Shown here: positions 56,094 to 64,000 of the stretch, piece by piece
Layout: the number at the start of each line of letters is the position of its first letter
How positions within the stretch are numbered: the first letter of the stretch is position 1
Origin: Diphasiastrum complanatum
Taxonomy: Eukaryota > Streptophyta > Lycopodiopsida > Lycopodiales > Lycopodiaceae
Assembly: GCA_029204225.1 (NCBI GenBank)
Contig: CM055112.1
Span: forward strand, 21,766,578-21,830,577
Length of the DNA: 64,000 nt
Reading direction: 5' to 3'
Position numbers and translations under genes: made by a program
Notes under the pieces: generated by a model
What the model was told of the DNA's origin: nothing
Seen by the model: the letters and a program-made list of their open reading frames with translations, nothing else
Databases searched by the model: none

Positions 56094-57479
56094 TATAGCC
56101 AACTTCAATGACGTAAATGAATGATCAATTTAGTTTTAGAAATTTTCTGCAAGTGTTTTACTTAGCTAACTAATGATAAGTGCACGTAACCGAGGGAGAG
56201 GGCATAAGACGTCACCTCGACTAGGCTTATCACTTGGTTAGTTCGTAAAACCAATTTGACCTCTTAATTCCCTGAAAAACATCCACTTCATTCTATATAT
56301 GTTCTGTACTTAGCATGACAATCAATTACTAGCTTTTGATCAGCTTTTAACAAGTTTTACATTGACATTTTTCAGAAAAAAGTCTATGTTGTCCCTAATG
56401 AAAAATGGGGTCTCTGCATTAAATAACTTAATAAGTTTTTCTGCCGATTTCTAAATCACTAGATTTTTGGTTCAAAACGAAGCTTAAACATTGTAGAACA
56501 GTCCTGTATAGTTTTTGTTCCGATAGAAACGGATTCTCTATGCAAAATTAAGCCTCTGTTTTGCGTTTTCCCCAAATTTTGACACAGTGGGTCTGTCCCT
56601 AAGCTTGGAAGACAGCCCTTAAGGACCCAACTTTTAGAATTTTAGAAAATGCCATCAAAAAACTTTCAAGTAACCTTAAAAAAAAAAACATTGACCTTCT
56701 TATGCTGGCACGAGCACTCGAATTATGTCGGGTCGTCTCTCTCATTCTTCATCACTCGTCCTCCTTCACGCGCCTATTAGAGGATCGCAACTGGATCTTC
56801 CAGTCTCAAAGCCTTCTTCCCCTCTTCTTGAACTGCTCTCAAAGATGCAACATCCTCTAGTTAGATGGTGCCGTTTCGTAGATGATTAAGCACATGTTAG
56901 TCATCTTGGACTCCACGCTCCTCCTCCTTTCTGCCTCGTGCTTTTGTAACAGGGATTAACAGGGATTTGTTGATTCCTTTAGGCCTACCATTGAAGATTA
57001 GACATCTGCTTACTCATCACAAGCAGATCTGCATCCTCTTGACATGACAGAGATCACTCCACACAGAGCTTTCTTGAGAATCACTTCTAGTCTTCAAGAA
57101 TTCTCACAACGCTACATCTGTGAATGGCTGCAATAAAGAACCTGCTATAATTCTGGTGTTCCTACTGATTTGGAAGATTTGAAGAGAACATATTCCCCAA
57201 TCCCATTCATTCATTGTGCAATCTTTACATTCAAAACTTAGAAAGCAAAGATTTATCTCTCCTTCTTTATTCTATTCTGCACAAAAGCAGAATCACTCCT
57301 ATTTCTAGAAACATAAACAAGAACAGAAAACAGAGAATTCATCTCTGTTTATTAACGATACAGAAAAAAACTTATGCATTCTGAAAATATCTCAGCAAAT
57401 AAAATGCTATCAAAATTTCGTAGAATCAAACTGCATGCCAGGATCATTCAAGTGTTAGCCATCGATGGCTCTGATACCA

Positions 57480-57778
57480 TGTGTGTGAAATCAAAGCATG
57501 CACATAAGCAATCACATAGGACAAGAGGAGAGAGAGAACACCATTGCTCTATATCCTTAAACTTGCACACTACAATCTGAGAGGAATTCAGTACGTGAGA
57601 GAGAGATGGAGGTTACACCTCTTCATAAAAGACCTCAGCCCATTTCACATTGGGGATGGGCCCAAACTATATCAAACTTGACTTAAGGCACATTTGGCCT
57701 TTACGACATTTATCTATTACATTTCAAGTATGTCTATAAATAACAAAGTGGCATTGCCCACGAATAGTAATTCTAACA
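57480..57778 (-). repeat. Left-arm 5' LTR of the gag-only element
   Basis: 299 bp, with TGTTAGAA at its start and TTCACACACA at its end on the minus strand. It contains a TATA-like tatttatagac region and a GA-rich stretch. Confidence 0.85.
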
Positions 57779-57920
57779 TGGTTTATTCACTAAATGTTTC
57801 AATGCATAGTGATCTACATGAAAAAACAAAAGGATATCCTAAAAGATGATGTCTAAATTTCTTAATTGAATAAATCATTCCTAGTGCTTCACGCTCTGTA
57901 GCATAATAGTTCTTTTCTTT
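57779..57920 (-). pseudogene. Ty3/gypsy RNase H fragment between the inverted arms
   Basis: The minus strand reads EKNYYATEREALGMIYSIKK and FRHHLLGYPFVF, then, after a one-base shift, VDHYALKHLVNKP. This is the central RNase H region of a gypsy polyprotein from a lineage distinct from gypsy-1 to gypsy-5. It ends exactly at the TGTTAG end of the left-arm LTR and at the truncated end of the right-arm LTR. Confidence 0.75.
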
Positions 57921-58200
57921 CGTGGGCAATGCTACTTTGTTATTTATAGACATATTTGAAATGTAATAGATAAATGTGGTAAAGGCCAAATGTGCCTTAA
58001 GTCAAGTTTGATATAGTTTGGGCCCATCCCCATGTGAAATGGGCTGAGGTCTTTTATGAAGAGGTGTAACCTCTCTCTCTCTCTCTCATGTACTGTATTC
58101 CTCTCATATTGTAGTGTGCAAGATGGAATAAAGCAATGGTGTTCTCTCTCTCTTTTTCTGCTATGTGAATGCATCTGTGCATGCTCTAATTTTACACACA
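57921..58200 (+). repeat. Right-arm 5' LTR of the gag-only element
   Basis: About 280 bp, starting cgtgggcaatgctactttg, which corresponds to about position 19 of the left-arm LTR, and ending ttttacacaca. Confidence 0.85.
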
Positions 58201-58920
58201 TGGTATCAGAGCCATCTATGGCTAACACCTGAATGATCCTGGCATGCAGTTTGATTCCTAGGAGATTTTGATAGCATAAAATTTGTTGAGAAAATTTTCA
58301 AAAAATAGAAAGTTTTCAATTCTGTTAACAAACAGAGATGCATTCTCTTTTTTATGTTTGATTCTGTTTGTAGAATCTGACGAATAGAAATAAAGAGAGA
58401 GACATTCTCTTGGTTCTTGTTTTCTAATTCTGTTGAAGAAAATGAGAGAAATATATATTGTATTGTTGGGGATGGAGTAGCACCTCCCACGATTGCAATC
58501 ACAAACATCCTGCTTCTTGTTCAATTTCCTTGCAAACGTACACACATGGTATTAGATGAATTCTTTGATTTTCTGTTCTTGTTTATGTTTCTAGAAATAG
58601 GAGTGATTCTGCTTGTGGCAGAATTAAGTAAAAAAGGAGAGATAAATCTTTGCTTTTAAGTTTTGAATGTAAAGATTGCACAGTGAATGAATGGGATTGG
58701 GGAATATGTTCTCTTCAAATCTTCCAAATCAGTAGGAACACCAGAATTATAGCAGGTTCTTTATTGCAGCCATTCACAGATGCAGCGTTGTGAGAATTCT
58801 TGAAGACCAGAAGTGATTCTCAAGAAAGCTCTGTGTGGAGCGATCTCTGTCATGTCAAGAGGATGCAGATCTGCTTGTGATGAGTAAGCAGATGTCTGTT
58901 CTTCAATGGTAGGCCTAAAG

Positions 58921-59455
58921 GAATCAACAAATCCCTGCTACAAAAGCATGAGGCAGAAATGAGAGGGGCGGAACAGTCCATTTTTTGAATATTCACGTGA
59001 AGGCTGGCTACAAAAGCTTTGAAAGCAGACTCTGACAGAATTTCAAACGAATCTCAAAAGAATCTATTTTATGCTTTCATCTCTGCCAAGAAGGCTTATC
59101 ATGAATAGCTCTTTGTTGCTGAGATTACCAACAGTGCCTTTGAGCCGGCTTCCATGATGGCAGCGATCGCAGATCCATGTGGCAGTGTGAAGGTGATTAG
59201 GATGGCCGTGTGCAGAAACGTGTGAAGGAGGATGTGCAGTGAGGTTCAGAAATATGGCCGTGGCTGGAGGTCTGACAACGTTTGTTGCATCCGTGTATGT
59301 GCATACCATGCAGGCACCGAGAGCTAGAGGCGCGTGAAGAGCAGCAGAGCTGGCTGCAGGCTCGCGATCCTCTAACGGGCGCGTGGAGGAGGAGGACAAG
59401 TGATGAGAAATGAGAGAGACGACCCGACATAATTCGAGTGCTCGTGCTAGCATAA
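58921..59455. other. Variable leader segment of the right arm
   Basis: This segment replaces about 200 bp of unrelated sequence in the left arm (about 56770-56960). A 129-residue open frame on the minus strand (59064-59453) begins MLARALELCRVVSLISHHLS. Its first 30 or so residues are shared with the left arm and the rest is not. I do not recognise a domain. It may be captured genomic sequence. Confidence 0.4.
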
Positions 59456-60009
59456 GAAGGTCAATGTTTTTTTTATGGTTACTTGAAAGTTTTTTTATGG
59501 CATTTTTTAAAATTCTAAAAGTTGTCCAAGCTTAGGGACAGACCCACTATGTCAAAATTTGGAAAAAACGCAAAACAGAGGCTTAATTTTGCATAGATAA
59601 TCCGTTTCTGTCGGAACAAAAGCTATACATGACTGTTCTACAATGTCTAAGCTTTGTTTTGAACCAAAAATCTAGTGATTCGGACATCAACAAAAAAACT
59701 TATTCATTAGGGACAGCATAGACTTTACAGAAAAATGTCATTGGAAAACTTGTAAAAAGCTGAACAAATGCTAGTAATTGATTGTCATGCTAAGTACAAA
59801 ACATATATAGAATGAAGTGGATGTTTTTCAAAGAATTAAGAGGTCAAATTGGTTTTACGAACTAACCAAGTGATAAGCCTAGTCGAGGTGACGTCTTATG
59901 CCCTCTCCCTCAGTTACGTGCACTTATCATTAGTTAGCTAAGTAAAACACTTGCAGAAAATTTCTAAAACTAAATTGATCATTCATTTACGTCATTGAAG
60001 TTGGCTATA

Positions 60010-60827
60010 ATGGATCAAAGAACTTCATTTGATAAATTTGACGAAAAGAACTTTCATACATAGCAAGTCAAGATGAGATTATTATTGACTGAGAAAAATT
60101 TGTGGGATCTTGTTGACGGTTCCAAAGTTAAGCAAGAAGATTCCGGTGATTCTTCTAGTATAGAGCTGCTGCTTACATTGGTCTTGGTTTGGTTGATTCT
60201 CAAATTCATCATTTAGACCTATCTAAGACTGCTCATGAAATATGGCAATCATTGGAAGCTATATTTGGAGCACGTTCTAAAAATGGTAAAATCCTTCTTA
60301 AGCAGCAATTTTTCGCATTAAAGCTAGAAAGTGGAATGAGCTTAAATGATCACGTGAATCGTATGAAGTCAATAATAAATCAGCCTGTTGGAATTGGTTC
60401 TAATGTTTCCGAAGATGATGCTATGGCCGTGCTATTGAATAGCATGCCGGCTGAGTATAGTAATGTCATTTTTACACTCGGAAACTTGCCTAATCAGTCA
60501 TTAGAAATGATGATAGCTTCATTACTTGAAGAAGAACGTAGGATGCAACATTCTGTTGTTACAATATTCTCTTTAGATGAAGTCGCTTTATTTACTAAGT
60601 GGAAATCTAATCAGACTAGTAAATCTAAAAGTGATGAAGACAGTTCTAAGAGTAAAAAAAACGTTAAGTGCTTTTATTGTGGAAAGATGGGACATTATAA
60701 GAATCAATGTTTAAAGATGAAAGCGGATCTTAAGTCAAAGAAGTCCACTGAAAGTGATAAAGAAAAAGAGGAAGTGAACCTAACAGCTGTAGCTGAAAAG
60801 TCTTATGACGAAGCAGATGCTTGGTAA
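60010..60827 (+). pseudogene. Copia-type gag (UBN2-like) with CCHC knuckle, right copy
   Basis: ATG at 60010 (MDQRTSFDKFDEKNFHT, TAG, QVKMRLLLTEKNLWDLVDGS). The frame is lost near 60165, then the open 212 residues at 60189-60827 carry the Copia gag core and the knuckle KCFYCGKMGHYKNQCLKMK, ending EKSYDEADAW. It is identical in protein sequence to the left copy. No start codon directly serves the open segment except the internal Met at 60189, so translation of a full gag is unlikely. Confidence 0.88.
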
Positions 60828-61242
60828 TAAGTTTGTGCGCATGTACTTTATCTTCTATGGGGTTCAGAAAGTTGTTGCAGGATTGCTAAACTTGGAATAG
60901 GTATCCTAGAAGATGGTTCCTTGGATTCAGAAGTAAGGTGATATTTTCAATATGAGGCAGTTTGCGGATGCATTTGCAGTTTCAGGGAAGGATATTATCC
61001 TTGGCATAGCTCTTGGACATGATGCAGTGAGCAATTTGTTTTGCAGATTCTAGTGGATGTTTGGCTCAAGGGAGGGTGATGGAATTGTTTCACACATTCT
61101 CCATTTGATGACATCATATTTTTGCACTAATTGCTAGCATAAATGCCACATCAGTAGAGTTAGGAGTATAATGTATTTTTAGTGTGATGTACTTGGTTAA
61201 GCATGAAGTAACACCTCTAACAAAGCTATAATTGAGGGAGGG

Positions 61243-61458
61243 TGTTAGAATTATTATTCATGGGCAATGCCACTTTGTTATTTATAAACATACTTGAAAT
61301 GTAATAGATAAATTTGGTAAAGGCCAAATGTGCCTAAAGTCAAGTTTGATATATTTTGGGCCCATCCCCATGTGAAATGGGCTGAGGTCTTTTATGAAGA
61401 GGTGTAACCTCTCTCTCTCTCTCTCACGTACTGTATTCCTCTCATATTGTAGTGTGCT
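61243..61458 (+). repeat. Right-arm 3' LTR, truncated
   Basis: It starts tgttagaattattattcatg after the polypurine tract and matches the 5' LTR to tattgtagtgtgc. The remaining roughly 80 bp are missing. Confidence 0.85.
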
Positions 61459-61748
61459 TACCTTCTATGGCACACATATCTTACGCAGAGACAGTTTGGG
61501 ACTCCCTGTTAGACCTTTATATCTCTCTCTTCCAGAAGCGGGAGCGTGATGACCTATCAGATGATGAGGCAGTCATATCGGTGAGGGCGAAGGCCCAGCG
61601 TGCTCAGCCACCACCTCTTGCCAGATTACGCGCGCCTCTAGAGCTACCAGAGCTCCTCGATCACAGCCCACAGCTGCTATGGGTATCAAACACTTTTTTC
61701 GAGATTGATAGTTATCCTTTTACTTTCCTCATCAGAGCAGGCGGTTAA
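61459..61748 (+). pseudogene. Possible hAT-2 C-terminal tail
   Basis: The frame gives SYAETVWDSLLDLYISLFQK and RERDDLSDDEAVISVRAKAQ, then a Pro/Leu-rich tail. Its position directly beyond the inverted pair, and its acidic character, suit the C-terminal tail of the hAT-2 host gene. If so, the whole transposase core has been lost. No diagnostic motif is present. Confidence 0.3.
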
Positions 61749-61985
61749 GCTCTTGCACCTATACCCTCTTCAGAGCTGGAGGTAGCTCTTGTGTATCTGA
61801 TCTTTTATGCATTTTATGATTCTCTATTGGCTATGTCTTTTCCTAGCTCGAGAGAGTTCTATTTTGTCTTTTCCATTTAGACTAGTGTTTTTTATTATGT
61901 TGTCCGACATGGACAGTAATCCTACGAGACATGTACTTATTCATTCTGTCTTATGTGCCCTTGGGCACTCAACAGACATTAATAC
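61749..61985. other. No recognisable feature
   Basis: Non-coding stretch between the possible hAT tail and the tandem repeat. I see no motif in it. Confidence 0.4.
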
Positions 61986-61989
61986 ATCT

Positions 61990-62190
61990 CTCTCTGTCCT
62001 GGAACGGATCTTTGAGTGGACAATGGAGCGATCTCTGTCCTGGAACGGATCTTTGAGGAGCGATCTCTGAGGGGCGGATCTCTGTCCTGGAACGGACCTC
62101 TGTCCTGGAGCGGACCTCTCTCTCTCACACCTGGAGTGGACCTCACACCTGGAGCGGACCCCTGACCTGGAGCTCTCTCTCTCTCTCATC
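61990..62190. repeat. Imperfect tandem repeat of ctctgtcctggaacggat units
   Basis: Units ctctgtcctggaRcggaYct recur about five times from 61990 to 62120. Shortened forms cacacctggagYggacc and cctgacctggagctc run to about 62170 and end in a CT run. Repeats of this type occur in LINE 5' regions, and a LINE ORF1 begins 500 bp downstream. Confidence 0.75.
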
Positions 62191-62685
62191 GATGGTGACT
62201 GTCTGATCCTTCTCAGCATGGATCGATGCTATTTTGGAAGCATAGATTGAGTTTTCTGTACTTCTTGTAGCGAGGCAGTTCGTGTTTCCAACATTTCTGG
62301 TAGAAAATTGGAATAAGACACTTTCTGATACACGAGTGCCGCTGATGACGAAAGCATGAATAAGCGATTGACAGCACCAAAACACCTTCAGGGAGCAGCG
62401 ATGAGGTGATGCTCACACAGTGCTCAGAACTAGTGCTTAAGAAGAGCAATCACGGAAGTAAACTTGCACTTGCTTACGATCTAGGATTGCGGATCCATTC
62501 TTGAAGCCCGGATCCTCTTCTGTGGAATGCGATGTCAGAGAAGCGTCGCTGCAGCTGAGTGATGAGCCTCAGGTGAAAGTGAAGGAGTAATTGCTCAGAA
62601 TTAGAGGAAGAACTATCAGGAGCAGCTCCAAGGCTCTGACGGGTTGGCCCTTCCTTGTCATACCTGGCCTTGTCCCTGCTTGGAT
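62191..62685. other. Probable LINE 5' untranslated region
   Basis: Non-coding sequence between the tandem repeat and LINE ORF1. No coding or LTR feature is recognised. Confidence 0.4.
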
Positions 62686-63453
62686 ATGGAACCAGCTACG
62701 CCTCCCTCTCCTCTCCCTCCTAATCGTTCTACTCCTCCTCCATTTGTGCTATCTAAGGTCTCACCTCCAACTATCCCTCGCTCTATTCTACCGGAAGACG
62801 TTCATTATCATGTTGGGCAGTTGTATGCACTATTTTCAGAGGTACAAGGAGAAAATGCAGCACTCAAATTGGAGGTTCAAAAATTGCGGGATGAGATCAG
62901 CCAGCTGCGAACTCTATTACCATCATCTACTACGGATCTTGCAGAACCTTCTAACAAGATTTCCAGCCTTGAGAAACAAGTAGAAGAGACGAAATCTTGG
63001 GCAACATTGTTTAAAAAAGATAGTGGTATAATAGATTTGCCTACAAATATTTCAAATGACTCAAGATTAGAAAGTATGTTTTCGGAGCAAGAGAAAAGAG
63101 CCAAAAAAGCCCTTAATATTAGAGTGAGAGGCATCCCAAATGCTGGAAAACCTCTTGAGGAAGCCAAGGATTTACTTTGCAATAAACTCTCACACTCAAC
63201 TGAGGGATTTGAAACTGCTTGGAGAGGCAAGTATGATGAGAATGTTCTATTTATTAAATTCTGGTCTCTTGTACATCGTAACGCTGCCTTGAAACTTCGA
63301 GCCAAGCTGAAAGGGACTTTTATTTTTATGGACAATGATTTAACTCATACGCAATGGCTAGCAAAGAAAAAAATCATACAAGAAGCTAAGGAAAAAGGGC
63401 AACGGGTGGTGTTTATTGACGGCAAACCACGATACTATGAGCGCTCACTATAG
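62686..63453 (+). CDS. LINE (L1-type) ORF1 protein
   Basis: From the ATG at 62686, MEPATPPSPLPPNRSTPPPF starts a 255-residue protein. A proline-rich N-terminus is followed by a coiled coil at about residues 45-110 (YALFSEVQGENAALKLEVQK, KISSLEKQVEETKSW). An RRM-like region comes next (ALNIRVRGIPNAGKPLEEAK), then the C-terminal motif FIFMDNDLTHTQWLAKKKII. This order matches ORF1 RNA-binding chaperones of L1-type LINEs. The frame has no internal stop, and the protein ends 42 bp before the ORF2 start. A start 14 codons upstream (62644) is possible, but the downstream one fits the proline-rich start better. Confidence 0.8.
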   Translation: MEPATPPSPLPPNRSTPPPFVLSKVSPPTIPRSILPEDVHYHVGQLYALFSEVQGENAALKLEVQKLRDEISQLRTLLPSSTTDLAEPSNKISSLEKQVEETKSWATLFKKDSGIIDLPTNISNDSRLESMFSEQEKRAKKALNIRVRGIPNAGKPLEEAKDLLCNKLSHSTEGFETAWRGKYDENVLFIKFWSLVHRNAALKLRAKLKGTFIFMDNDLTHTQWLAKKKIIQEAKEKGQRVVFIDGKPRYYERSL

Positions 63454-63495
63454 GGACTTGGGGCTCCCGGGCATGGGAGCAGCCCGAGATCCCCT

Positions 63496-64000
63496 ATGTC
63501 GCTTCGTATTGGCTTTTGGAATTGTAATGGCTTCCACTCTTCCTCTACTGCAGGTGACTTGCAGTCCTATCTTGCTCGTACAAATATTTTACTGCTAGCA
63601 GAGACTCATGAATCTCAATTTCGTCCTCTTCCTATGATGACAGATTTCTATTGGCACAGTTTTTAGACCATTCCTACAAGGGACGACCTCCAGAGGCTCA
63701 GGTGGGGTGGCATGCTTATACAGAGACCAGTATATTCATACTGTTAAGCTGGTTAAGAAAGATCTGTACGTTCGTTTTATATGGTTACAGTTAGTTGGGC
63801 ATTCCCTAGGCTTGGCTAGAGATATCTTCCTGGCAGTATGTTATATTGCTCCTCAAAGTTCAACATTTGCAGACTACGGTGGGGACCCTTTTCAGGTTTT
63901 ATCAGAGGATATTTCTATCTTTTCTCCCCAGGGATATGTACTTTTGGCAGGTGACTTTAACGCACGCACGGCCACCAGACAGACGGCATTTCATGGGATG
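63496..64000 (+). pseudogene. LINE ORF2 start: endonuclease domain, cut by window end
   Basis: From the ATG at 63496 the frame reads MSLRIGFWNCNGFHSSSTAG and LARTNILLLAETHESQF. This is the N-terminus of the apurinic-type endonuclease (WN.NG with catalytic Asn, LLAETHE with Glu). A TAG at about 63664 ends this frame. Further homology continues in other frames, ending near LLAGDFNARTA (catalytic GDFNA) at about 63945-63980. RT would lie beyond the window. Confidence 0.75.

Larger units (their letters stand above)
54861..57778 (-). mobile_element. Gag-only Copia-type LTR element, left arm (TR-GAG-like)
   Basis: A minus-strand element with an intact 5' LTR (57480-57778, starting TGTTAGAATTACTATTCG), the primer-binding site tggtatcagagc immediately inside (complement 57468-57479), a leader, one gag-like gene and a polypurine tract (complement of ccctccctc at 54972-54980). 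Its 3' LTR is truncated to 54861-54971. There is no protease, integrase or RT, which fits non-autonomous TR-GAG elements. It is in inverted orientation to the related copy at 57921-61458. Confidence 0.88.
57921..61458 (+). mobile_element. Gag-only Copia-type LTR element, right arm (TR-GAG-like)
   Basis: The plus-strand copy of the same family. Its 5' LTR (57921-58200) lacks about the first 18 bp; the primer-binding site tggtatcagagc is at 58201-58212 and the polypurine tract gagggagggtgttag precedes the 3' LTR at 61243. That LTR is truncated at about 61458. The internal region is about 3.0 kb against 2.5 kb in the left arm, because of extra leader sequence (58290-58560 and 58950-59440) and a longer stretch before the 3' LTR (61080-61240). 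Confidence 0.88.

Overview
The window looks like repeat-dense nuclear DNA of a land plant. The evidence is nested Ty3/gypsy chromoviruses with C-terminal chromodomains, Copia fragments, plant-type LINE, hAT and Helitron remnants, long CT/GA/TA/GT microsatellites, and short TTTAGGG (plant telomere-type) runs. I see no intact host protein gene, no rRNA and no tRNA gene. The style recalls large-genome ferns or lycophytes, but the sequence does not settle the lineage.

Layout. 1-6.8 kb: a minus-strand Copia fragment split by a 779-bp solo LTR with a perfect 5-bp target duplication, then an unrecognised gene-like stretch, a possible CACTA tail and a second, internally deleted Copia fragment. 6.8-12.3 kb: diverged tandem repeats, a 123-bp CT microsatellite, a decayed copy of the signal peptidase subunit SPCS1 on the minus strand, and a TCGCGA-rich array bounded by two copies of a Helitron 5' segment. 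12.3-16.5 kb: a Helitron Rep/helicase gene broken by stops and frameshifts. 16.8-18.3 kb: a second, self-complementary TTCGCGAAA-type array. 18.6-22.7 kb: gypsy-1 (minus), which has lost protease, RT and RNase H. 22.7-27.2 kb: LINE-like and hAT remnants. 27.2-39.3 kb: gypsy-2 (plus), inserted in a LINE tail and itself split by gypsy-3 (minus, 28115-33910). 39.3-42.0 kb: mostly unassigned, then microsatellites. 42.0-61.5 kb: a second hAT gene whose N-terminal part is split by gypsy-4 (plus, 42048-47927), gypsy-5 (minus, 48170-54443) and an inverted pair of gag-only Copia-type elements (54.9-61.5 kb). 61.5-64 kb: a tandem repeat and a LINE with ORF1 and the start of ORF2 (endonuclease), cut by the window end.

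Main results. gypsy-1 to gypsy-4 form one family whose LTRs begin AGTTA and end TAACT instead of TG...CA; the boundaries are fixed by 5-bp target duplications (gatac, ggtga, acaga, and the near match tcatc/ccatc). gypsy-3 and gypsy-4 sit at different sites with different target duplications, yet share at least three disabling lesions (a stop in RT, a +1 frameshift and a stop in integrase). This implies that a defective master was copied by proteins supplied in trans. The inverted gag-only pair carries an identical 212-residue gag segment in both arms while the leaders differ. The whole window therefore reads as a record of defective, trans-mobilised retroelements; only the LINE at the right end has an ORF (ORF1) that looks intact.
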